A DNA stretch of 64,000 nt from Caenorhabditis remanei (lineage: Eukaryota > Nematoda > Chromadorea > Rhabditida > Rhabditidae), in the NCBI RefSeq assembly GCF_010183535.1, contig NC_071331.1, positions 6,634,001-6,698,000 of the forward strand, written 5' to 3'. Each line of letters starts with the position of its first letter. Within the stretch, counting starts at the first letter, position 1. Below, one piece after another: positions 46,724 to 56,471 of this stretch. The notes under the pieces are model-generated. The model worked only from the letters and a program-made list of their open reading frames with translations, ran no database searches and was not told where the DNA came from. The position numbers and the translations under genes were made by a program.

Positions 46724-48019
46724 TTAGAACTCCTTAGCGGCAAGCTCGTATGACAAATGCATAGCTTCTCCTACCAGGATCATGATTGATGTCACAGTGA
46801 ATACGACCAATGAAAAGACGATTAGAAGGACACGGTCCAGCACCGAGGCCAGGTATTCCCATTCCAGGGCGTATCTGAAATTTAGGGACGATTTGGAAAG
46901 ATGCATAACGACGAATTTTATGAATTTTGTAATTATGTTATTTCTGAAAATGCAAGCAATAAAGAGTCAAGTCAGTAACAATAGATTCATTAATGAAAGT
47001 TATTTTTTGTCCGTTTCATAATCTTAACAAGAAACGGATTGTAATTGTGTGTTCACTGACCGACTGAGTGTAACTGACACCCTTGAAGCCCGAAATTCTA
47101 CAGTTCCACGTATTTATTTTCAGTGATTTTCATCTTCATCTTGCACTGTTTTTTTGACAAAAATGACCTCACCTCCTCTTCAACTTGCTCTCCAGAATAG
47201 TTGAATCCCCTGTCACTGAAAACGCTGAAATTGCAGATGCACTGAGCATCAGAGGACCAGGTTCCCCGTGTGGAACTGATATGGCTGCTGGCACTTTCTT
47301 ACGACCGGCTTGTCGGAGTTGTCCACGTTCACCGCCACCGCAATCTGGAAATTAAAAATGGCATCAGTACCAGGACTGGGAAAAAATTCAAAAACTATTT
47401 GATCGAACAATATATTTTCACTCAAAGAATTTGCAGCAGAGATTAGTACTTTCGATTGATCAACTATCAAAAAATATTTTGAATATTCAAGACTGCTAGA
47501 AACAGTACTCACTTTTGACTCAATTCTGTTTATTCGAATTAATTTTCTTGACGAGTCGCCTCCAATTTCTTCTCGCTGCTTCTCGTTTCATGTCATCCAT
47601 ACTTCTGAAAAAATTATTTACTGAACTGCTGGACAAGACAAATTATAAAATACTGAGAAACGGCATAGGATGGACAATTTCAAAAACGTGATTTGAAAGT
47701 GGTATACTTTTGAGTATTGATTGGTTCTTGCACAAGCTAGTCAAAAAATTGTCATCTGAGTTTAGATGGGGTTTAGAAACCGTTATTTGATTTCTCAAAA
47801 GATTAATGATTGTGACTCCAGAAGCATTGTTGGAGGACGCATTCGGAGCCACTGAGCAATCTAAAGATAAGAATGGAATCCCGTCAAAAAAGTTAAGACC
47901 TACCCTCCCAAAAAATATGTATGATACAATAGGAGACACTGGCTTTGCGTACATTTTCTGCAGGTGTACATTCAGAATGAACGCTGTGAATAGTGTTCCT
48001 ATGAATATGATGAATATAC
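46724..48019 (-). pseudogene. Nicotinic-like channel subunit, copy C (5'-truncated pseudogene)
   Basis: The last three exons are intact: 47513-47604 (MDDMKREAARR region), 47173-47344 and 46724-46874 with M4 (VLLIVFSLVVFTVTSIMILV). The M3-M4 loop exon is reduced to its first ~16 codons (IAQWLRMRPPTMLLE, about 47815-47860). The M2-M3 exon keeps only its M3 end (47904-48019). All sequence upstream of M3 is missing: the copy ends at 48019 and unrelated DNA follows. It cannot form a channel. Confidence 0.92.
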
Positions 48020-48229
48020 TCAATTTTTCAACGAATCATCCTTATTCATTGGTACCAAGCGTTCTCAAAACTCCAATTGTTCATGTTTTCTTCTCTCTCC
48101 TCCCTAAATCTCTTCACCAGGTCACGTACCCTTTTTTTATTTCCCTGACAATATAGTTCTAACGTCAATGTTGGTGGTTCATTGGCAAAACTGATGTCAC
48201 TTATCTGCATACATATTTCTACTGATTCA

Positions 48230-50399
48230 TCTTTACTAATAATATTCAACAGATCCGTCTGTGTATTTATTTGTCGCCGATCATAACTCCGTCTGTAGTG
48301 GACCGATTTCTATGAAACCTAGATAGATAGATAGGAAATTTTTATTAGTTGATGCCCGAACTTTTCTTTTTTTGAAAAAGTTGATTTTGACGTCTTCTGG
48401 AGACGATGTCGATTTCCACAGTAAAAAGCGTTGAGGAAAGGTGTGTCCCGACAGGGTGGTAGAAAGATCAAAATATCAACCTAATATTACTGACTCGGTG
48501 TTTCTTAACTGCACTCTCGAGAGCGCCCGGCCGCGCATATTTAGTGTAGCGGTCTACACATATGACACCCTCGCACAAGGTGGTGAGTTCGTTCCCTCCA
48601 GGTCGGAAATCTTTTTTGGTTTTTTGTTTTGAAAAGAACATAGACAGCCAATATATGAAAGTTGTATATAACTTCTTTCCGGTAAAGATTTCGTAGATCA
48701 AAAGGGTCAAGTGATTATCTGCATCAATCTTTTGACACTGTTCACACCGCTATGATTCATAATGGGTGATTGAGTAGCAACTTTGACGGTGTTCAAAAAT
48801 TAGAATCCTACAAAAACCGTGTCAAAAGCTGATGGCAGTTTACAATAAGAGTTTTGTCCGCAGCTTCAAAACAAAAAACTCAAAAAAATAGTGCAAAAAA
48901 AGTGCATTTTTTGAAGAAGAGTATAGGAACTCCGAATTTCGAACAAGGGATTTGACTTTCCGTGTGCCTTGAGAATTCTCTATAAATTTGCACCCCGATT
49001 GTTTCGAATTTGCTCTTTTGAATGATAATAATCAAAAAGTGCAAAACTCCCGAAAAAAGAATACTACAAAAAAAGTGATGGTGATTTGTAAATAAGGAAT
49101 TTTTTGTAGCACGGTTACCTTCAAAAATGTAAATTCTAGGATGAAGATTCGTTAAAAATTATCATAGTGTGCCATATTTAGAGGACGGAGGCGGCATCGC
49201 CGCCGATCAGTCCAAAATCGAAAATTGATATTTCAATGATCCCTTCCCGTTCGAAAAAAAGCAAAGTTACCAAATTTCTGTTCTTTCTGAAAGAGTCTTT
49301 TAAAATAGTTCCGATCAATTTAGGGTAAAAATCACTGAGAAGATTTATGAGTTTCTATTAGAGAAGAAGGGATTATGTTACGGAACGGACTGCTCAGAGT
49401 CAACAAAAACTACTTACAAAAAAAGAAAAGTTTCATACAGTATAAAAAGTAAAAAAGAAAGGAACCGGGAAACCCTTTTTTCTCTGTTACGTATCATAAG
49501 GTTCGGGCTTAGATCGCGCCTAATCGATGACGTTTTCAGCGACCCTATGGGTTAGTTAAAACTTATAGTTTCATTTCGCCATACTTGGAGGAGGGAGGAG
49601 AGAGGCGGCATCGCCGCCGATCAGTAAAAAATACTGAGATCTGAATTATTACTCGCTTTTGAGGGAGGTTCAAAAACCGCTCATTCTAAATTCCATATTC
49701 CGTCAGGATAGAAAAAGTCATTGAGAGAATTTACAATGGTGCTCTGCTGGAACGGACTTTTCAACTAACGAAATTACCAACAAGATGTTCAAATAAATGA
49801 AGAATGCTACTCAAGTAGTGATGGTGTTTTGTGAATAAGCAACATTGTCGTTGCTCGGCTACCTAAAAAAATGAATTCTAGGATGAGAGTTCGTTAAAAC
49901 ACCGTCTTAGTCTGCCATATTCCGAGAAGGGAGGCGGCATGGCCGCCGATCAGTCAAAAACTTCAGGAAGAATACTTTGAATTCATTTTTTGAAGATTTA
50001 AATAGAAAAGTCTTCAATTTCTTGAACTTTAGTAAAAACATATGGTCTTAGTCTGCCATATTCCGAGAAGGGTATGATCACTCCCCTTTTGGGGAGGGAA
50101 AGAGAGAAGAGTTATCAAGTTCACGTTCTTCTGTAAGATTGTTTCGAAATAAGGAAAACATAGGAAGAAAGTTCAAATTCGAAAATTCAAAAACAGATCA
50201 TTCTAAATTCCATATTCGATCAGGATAGAAAAAGTCATTGAGAAAGTTTGTAGAATTTGAGTCTGAAAAAGAGAGATTTTATAATTGTGCTTTGTCGAAA
50301 CGGACGGCTCAGCTAAGAAGCGCCGCAGGCGCTGTAAAACTGAGAAGGGTGGTGTAGGGAAGGAGGTTTAGTCGCCGTTAGGCGACGTAAACCGACTGG
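48230..50399 (+). mobile_element. Helitron H1, nonautonomous, 2170 bp
   Basis: The element begins TCTTTACTAATAATATTCAA and ends ...CCGACTGG. A perfect stem GTCGCC-GTTA-GGCGAC (50371-50386) sits 9 nt before CTGG, preceded by a second hairpin GCGCC-GCA-GGCGC (50320-50332). It is inserted between A and T. The empty site is preserved in a paralogous stretch at 25381-25410 (actgattca|tattctt). The interior has three GGCGGC-AT(C/G)-GCCGCC hairpins and a tRNA-like module near 48536-48625. No Rep/helicase frame is present. Confidence 0.93.
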
Positions 50400-51240
50400 T
50401 ATTCTTATAAATACCAGTTCCATGTTGTTTGGAATTGATCACGACATTTCTTCCATCCTTCGGACTGCTCAGTTTTTGTGCAGTTACTGATCCGTTTAGA
50501 ACACCTCTTGAATTCAGAATACATTAATTACTGTTATAACACACCCACAAGTTTCTTTTTCGTTTCATATTTTGCTGTGTGGTTGAACAAGTTTGACACT
50601 ATTCTAATGACTTCATTTCTTTTCATACGCAGTAAACGTTTTGTTGTTTTTCTCGATTCAATTGTTATGTTGTTAGCATATTTTTCTTTTATTTTTTTAT
50701 CGGTTTATCATTCTCAAAAGTTCAGACCCCTTCTCTGATCAACTCATTGTACACAACAAAAGCGCTTGCAGTTTAAGTATCTTTGATAGCTAATAAGAAC
50801 TGCAAAATCGGCAAGGTGCCTACCTCTTACAATACTTCAATAGTCGTATTCCTCCTGCACTGCAGTGCAATGCATAAAGCCGCGGAAATGCGCCCCGTCG
50901 CACAACGGTTGGCACGGTGCCGAAAAAGATTTGGCTGATTGTCAAGAATTTTTACGTTTATTTGTCAAAAATTAAATGTAAACCGCGACGCGACACAAAA
51001 AAATGCAAATCTGTACGCTAGCACTGCTATAGAACACATTAGCTGGCCCAGCGTACCCTGTGTCCCGACACCTCACGGGTTTGCATAACTGTCTCGCGCT
51101 CTCTCATTTTCTAGTGTTCCTTTTTGGCCTTATATGTGTTAATGGTCTGTCTACAATAAATAAAGGAGAATCAATAATTTTAAGGTTTTCGATTGAAAAG
51201 TTCCACAACTCTACTAGCGCCCGTTTTTGCTGTTCCATAA
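50400..51240. other. Noncoding flank with the upstream block of s6
   Basis: 50850-51240 is the conserved promoter-like block ('gaaatgcgccccgtcgcaca', 'gtgtcccgacacctcacggg', 'ataaataaaggagaatcaat'). It is interrupted at 51240 by Helitron H2 and resumes at 53895. 50400-50850 shows only weak resemblance to 25390-25600. Confidence 0.6.
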
Positions 51241-52842
51241 TCTTTACTATTAACAAACACCAGATTCTGTATGTTTGTGTGTGTGTCGCCGATCCTACAG
51301 GCCTTCCTACTGGACCGATTTTCTTTGAAGTTGGACCAAAAGATCAGAAATTTCCCCCGCATGATGCCCGTCTTTTTCTTTTTTCAAAAATCTCAAAATG
51401 ACGCCTTCTGAGCCAAAAACACTGATAAAGCATAGGGGAATGAACACGTGAAACTGTCGACCGAAGGGTCGCCATTTCTTTCATTTCTTTAGAATGCATT
51501 TTCCGTGGCCGCATAGTAAGGGTTGACGTGTCGCCGCGTCCGATCTGGCAAGTTAAGCAACGTTGACTACAGTTAGTTTTAAGTTCGATCCCGCGTGCCA
51601 AGAAAAGTTTTTTGATTTTTTTGTTGATAGATTGGGAAAATATAGAGGTTTCCGAATGTGCAGCCTGTTTCCAGTGAGAACTACGTCACAAAGAAATACG
51701 GACTGTTCTCCAAAAGGGACTATGAGAAAGATGTGCTATTATCATCTGATTCAGAAAACTAGAGATTTCCAACCGTGTCGTTTGTTTCCAGATTGATATC
51801 TGAAAAAGAAATGGCAATTTTCTGGACACAGGTGAAGGGAGATGGGATTCATTTTGGATACATATGGGTGCTCATTTAAAAGAAAGTGTTAATAGCCGTT
51901 TTGGCTATTGGCTCGGCATAGTTCCTGCAACTGCGCTCCACTGAAACGCCCTTGATAAATGTATGTTTTTCTCTGAGACTCTCAATTTCACACACTTTTT
52001 TGGGTTCCGGTAGAGCGAGGTTATAAGAAGCGTGCGGTGCTAATAGCATTTACATTCTTCTTACCACTGTTTTTGCTCCGCTTATTTTGTTCGTATAAAA
52101 TATAGAGATTAGCGGAAGTTGCGTGTAGTCCCGACATGGAACCACGTGAATCCCGTTTTTTCAAATAGCTGATAGTTATTATTTTCTTTTTCCCGTCATG
52201 GCGTTACTCTCTCCAACTACTACTGTTCCCGCCGACAATTCACTGAATGCTTATGGTGCTGCTTTTTTTGTTCCCGGTGATACCACCTCCATCTCGGATG
52301 TTGTACGACGGTTTCGAGATCGTCTGGGTATCAGGTCGAATGGTCGAAGTCAAATGGGTAGGGTAGATAAGAACAGAATCGGATGGTAGCGTGGAGCTCG
52401 GAGGAATTAATGGGCTAGAGGACACTCAACTCATGACACAAGAATCGGTGAAGAAAAACGACAAAAAGACTGCTATCCGAAATCAAGATTGTCAGAATTC
52501 CATAGCAAATGTTGTTGACATGTCGACAGAATTCAGATGTGAGCGATCGAGGGCACTCAGCTGATGGAGTCTGTGAAAAACATCGACAAAAAGGAGACTT
52601 CGGGCCGTGCTATCCGGCATCCAAGATAGTCAGGATCTTTACTATCTTTGAGGTTTAAAATAGTGGCTGATGGTATCAGTCCGACGATCTCCACAGTCTG
52701 ACACTGAGCAGTCGAGAAATATCAGAACCAATACCAAACAAATGGAAATCAGCAGGAAAAATGAGTTCGAAGATCAAACGAGATCTAGACGGGCTTTAAT
52801 GATTTCCCGGGCAGCTACCAGACGACCAGAAGAGCTCATGAT

Positions 52843-53115
52843 GTGACGGCAAGAAGAACAAGAGCCAACACCACCAGAGCGTGTGTAACTCAAGCGAAAC
52901 AGTCAGGCAGACCACATCGAGTTCGGAAGTCGATACGTAAGGGAGCTATTCTCGGAGTGGTTGGTACTGATGCACAACCAGATCCTCACTATATCAGAAG
53001 CATGGATCCAGTTTGTTCATATTACGAGGCGCTACATTTCAAATCCAAGTTCGAATTTCAAATGACGAAGGTCGGTTCTTTGCTGCATCAGATCTGGCAA
53101 GTTGGGCAACGTTGA
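52843..53115 (+). pseudogene. Remnant of Helitron protein N-terminal zinc-finger region
   Basis: A basic N-terminal stretch (RRTRANTTRACVTQAKQSGR) leads to MDPVCSYYEALHFKSKFEF at 53002-53058. This resembles the C-x2-C-x-A-L-H-F-K-x-E zinc-finger motif found before the Rep domain of animal Helitron proteins. Here the second Cys is Tyr and the acidic residue is Lys, so the finger is broken. The frame ends shortly after. No Rep HUH motif or helicase motifs were found downstream. The assignment rests on motif recollection and on lying inside a Helitron. Confidence 0.5.
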
Positions 53116-53132
53116 CTGTAGTCAGTTGGTTC

Positions 53133-53650
53133 GGCTCTATTCCAGTTTAGATGTCCTTTGAAAACTTGAACGTCCCAAAAAACACTTAGACGTCCCTTGA
53201 AACACTTAGACGTCCTTTGAAACATTTAAACGTCCTTTCGGATCCCAAATATGTTCAAAAATAATTAGACGTCCCAAAAAACATTTAGACGTCCCAAAAA
53301 ACGTTTAGACGTCCCTTGAAGCCCGAAAATTTTGTTTTAAATAATTAGACGTCCCAAAAAACATTCAGACGTCCCAAAAAACATTTAAACGTCCCAAAAA
53401 ATGTTTAGACGTCCCTTCAACAATAAAGCCACTGAAAGTGTTCAAGGGACGTCTAAATATTTTTTTGGGACGTCTGAATGTTTTTTGGGACGTCTAATTA
53501 TTTAAAACAAAATTTTCGGGCTTCAAGGGACGTCTAAACATTTTATGGGACGTTTAAACGTTTTTTGGGACGTCTAAACTTTTGAAAGGACGTTTAAGTG
53601 TTTCAAGGGACGTTTGAGTTTTTAAAGGACATCTAAACTGGAATAGAGCC
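53133..53650. mobile_element. Foldback element with arms of tandem GACGTCCC motifs, 518 bp
   Basis: Ends GGCTCTATTCCAGTTTAGAT and ATCTAAACTGGAATAGAGCC are perfect inverted repeats. GTTGGTTC on both sides (53125-53132, 53651-53658) is an 8-bp target duplication. The arms are tandem copies of TTTAGACGTCCCAAAAAACA and its complement, pairing around a short centre at about 53420-53440. The related site at 51555-51595 in the same Helitron lacks the insert. There is no coding capacity. Confidence 0.93.
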
Positions 53651-54016
53651 GTTGGTTCGAACCCATGTAGACACGCGAAAGATTTTTTCTTATCGCCAGA
53701 TTTAAAACAAATAGAGGAGTAAGGGATCGAAATCGCATCAGAAAAACATAGATTTTACATTATCCAGAAGTTGGAGAGACTTCGGAAACCTCAATAGTCT
53801 GAACCGTTTGGGAAGCGCCGCAGGCGCTGTAACCCCTAGAAGGGTGGTGTAGAAAAGGAGGTTTAGTCGCCGTTAGGCGACGTGAACCGACTGGTTTCCT
53901 AAAACCGTAACTTTTTTACGTCACTTGTTCTATAGTCCAAAATTTGGTCCAAACTCCAAATTGGTAATAGTTAACTCCTCAAGTTTAGATAATTTTCAGA
54001 CTACAGCCTCATCAAA

Positions 54017-54340
54017 ATGACCAAGGTCATATATAAAAAGCAAGAAAAGAAATCAACCAAGACTCCGGCAATAGAGCGAAATGGTTTGAAGTTTCGAGCG
54101 ATAAACACCTCGATCAAAAGTCGGAAAGTGTGGAAAAACAAAGTATCGGTTCATTGTGGAGCGGATAAATTGATGAAACATGCGGAACAGCTGACTGTAA
54201 ATGTTGGTTTTTTAGAGAATCCGATATTAGTTCATAATGAGTAATCCTTGAATTCTTTTCCTGATTTGAGTGCCGATCAAGCGTTACGAATTGAAAAAAC
54301 AACGTCAAGAAGACAGGAAAAAACGAAAAAAAAAAAAAGA
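54017..54340 (+). pseudogene. Small family member s6, truncated pseudogene
   Basis: Exon 1 (54017-54196) is open: MTKVIYKKQEKKSTKTPAIE, then a helix DKLMKHAEQLT, with donor GTAAAT. Exon 2 has lost its acceptor and the KSHPE codons (a 13-nt gap near 54257 compared with s7). It then carries a frameshift in the AL-IE-QR motif and breaks off in an A-run at 54339, directly against the last codon of channel copy D on the other strand. The upstream block is split by Helitron H2. It is not expected to make the family protein. Confidence 0.85.
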
Positions 54341-54516
54341 TTAGAACTCCTTAGCGGCAAGCTCGTATGACAAATGCATAGCTTCTCCTACCAGGATCAT
54401 GATTGATGTCACAGTGAATACGACCAATGAAAAGACGATTAGAAGGACACGGTCCAGCACCGAGGCCAGGTATTCCCATTCCAGGGCGTATCTAAAATTT
54501 AGGGAGATATGGAAAG

Positions 54517-54853
54517 AGTAGCCCGCGTACGAATACGGGGTGATAGGGTCCAGATAAAATAAGACGACAAATGCACAGTTTCTTACAATAAATTTACTTT
54601 ATTGCTAGAAAATACAATAAGAGAGCGATAAACTTACAAAACAAAGGAACAGCACCAACGCTAAAACTAGAACTAACTCTGAAAGCCAACCGACTCCAAA
54701 AACTACTTGTTGCCACGTGGAGTACACGTGTCCACGTGAACTGACGCGCTGAGGTTACGGTAGGCGCGTGAGCCTTTGGCGGAGTGTCGTTGCGTATTTA
54801 TTGTGAGGACTCGGAGACTACAGGGTTCTGAGGATACCTTGCCACCGGCAACT
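54517..54853 (-). mobile_element. Solo LTR, 337 bp, in an intron of channel copy D
   Basis: Ends are AGTAGCC and GGCAACT (short inverted AGTWGCC termini), flanked by AAAG on both sides (54513-54516, 54854-54857) as a 4-bp target duplication. The intron in copies A and C lacks it. On the minus strand there is a TATA-like AATAAATACG near one end and an AATAAA signal in a CAATAAAGTAAATTTATTG palindrome near the other. AGT...ACT ends with a 4-bp duplication recall Ty3/gypsy LTRs. Three CACGTG-like boxes lie at about 54714-54745. Confidence 0.75.
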
Positions 54854-55232
54854 AAAGAACGAAACAATGGATTTTATGAATTTTGTGATTATGTTATTCT
54901 GAAAGAGCAAAAATAATTATTTAAGTAAGAATGGATTAATGCAAGTTAATTTTTCCCGTTTCATAACCTTAACAAGAAACGGTATCAATTGATTTGTTCA
55001 CTTACAGCTTCTAAAAAACCAAACTACAGAAATGCTCTCACTTCCTCCTCTCCACAATAGTTGAATCCCCTGTCAATGAAAACGCTGAAATTGCAGATGC
55101 ACTGAGCATCAGAGGACCAGGTTCCCCGCGTGGAACTGATATGGCTGCAGGAACTTTCTTACGATCAGCTTGTCGGAGTTGTCCACGTTCGCCACCGCCG
55201 CAATCTGGGAGTTAAAAGTGACATCAACACCA

Positions 55233-55375
55233 GGGCTGGGCAAATTATTTGTTTGATTATTTAAATTATTCGAAGTTCTTGTGATGTTTGTTTGGTTAAT
55301 TAAATTATTTGAAAAAATTCAAACATTATTTGGTCAAACAAGTTATTCGAGCACTCAAACAATGCTCAAATTGGA
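55233..55375. mobile_element. Truncated hAT-like MITE, CAGGGCTGGGC family
   Basis: Starts 'cagggctgggcaaattatttg' and ends near 'caaacaatgctcaaattgg', matching 36553-36937 at both ends with a large internal deletion. It sits in an intron of channel copy D. Confidence 0.75.
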
Positions 55376-56089
55376 ATCAGCAACTATTTTTTTAAAGTTT
55401 GAATATTCAAGAATGTTAGAAACAGTACTCACTTTTCACTCCATTCTTTTATTAGAATTAATTTTCTTGACGAGTCGCCTCCAATGTCAACCATACTCCT
55501 GCAATAATTGCATTGATATTGACTAACAACAAGACAACTGATCACTACTGAGAAACGGAATGTACTGTTTCAAAAACATGATTTGTATGTGCGGCATACT
55601 TTTGAGTATTTTCTTAATCACATAGTACTGAAACAAGTCTGTCAAAAATAAAACGATTGTCTGATTGGCCGTTTATCGTTTCAAAAAATCATTTGAGTTT
55701 TGATGGAATTAAGAAACCTTAATTTGGTTTTTGAAATAATTACTTATTGTGACTAATTCAATACATTACAACTTGCCAACCATCTAAAACAATTTCCTCT
55801 CCACTCACATATCGCACGGAGCAGCCAACGGAGCTCTTCTGCTTCCACTATTCGACTTCAGAAGATTCAATCCAGAAGATGAATATAATTGAAAGATAGA
55901 ATATTCCGAAGAGAGGAACGAAGTCAGATGACGTCGGCATTTGTTCAGAGACCATCATCATCAAGATAGACATGGCAAGGAGGGAATCGATTCCGAGAGA
56001 CAGCTTTTCTCGTCTGAAATTTTTAGTTGAATACATCAATTCTATTTCTCTATTTACTAAGTTTTTAACCGCGTTGCCCCTTTCACCAG

Positions 56090-56281
56090 AGCTGGGCAAA
56101 CTATTTGAGTTCACCGTGACCGCACAACCTTGTTTATTGAAATCAGTCACCAAATGTAAGAATTGGTAAGAATTGTAAGAATTGAAGAAAAACAGCCGAG
56201 AAAGTTTTGAACAGAGTGGTCAATTTTCACCAAAGATATCAAACATTCAAAACAAGAATTCAAATAATTTGCCCAGCCCTG
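56090..56281. mobile_element. hAT-like MITE, CAGGGCTGGGC family, short copy
   Basis: Ends are CAGAGCTGGGCAAACTATTT and AATAATTTGCCCAGCCCTG. The 8-bp flanks (CCTTTCAC, CTATCCAC) match only partly. The corresponding intron of copy E lacks it. Confidence 0.75.
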
Positions 56282-56471
56282 CTATCCACGTACTTTTGAA
56301 CCACAGAATAATGAATCAATGAAAAATAATTTATCTTCAGTTTCCAACATTTCCCAAAAACAGTGATCCAGAGAATAATTCAATTCTTCGTCCATATTAA
56401 GGTAGAAGCAGCAGTAAAGAATCCAGTAACAGCAACCAACGTGATAGAAATGGGAATAACCAAATTAACAA

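Larger units (their letters stand above)
51241..53894 (+). mobile_element. Helitron H2, 2654 bp, with nested foldback
   Basis: It begins TCTTTACTATTAACAAACAC and ends ...ACCGACTGG. The GTCGCC-GTTA-GGCGAC stem is at 53866-53881 and the GCGCC-GCA-GGCGC hairpin at 53815-53827. Flanks join as 'ttccataa|tttcctaaaacc', which matches the uninterrupted 'tttcataatttcttaaaacc' of the s5 and s7 upstream blocks. The element is split by the foldback at 53133-53650 and retains a fragment resembling a Helitron protein N-terminus (52843-53115). Two tRNA-like GTTCGA modules are at about 51540-51600 and 53090-53690. Confidence 0.93.

Noticed and set aside
48441..48632. 63-residue frame in Helitron H1, with an overlapping 80-residue frame on the minus strand
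   Set aside because: No Helitron protein motif, not preserved in H2 or H3, and it overlaps the tRNA-like module.
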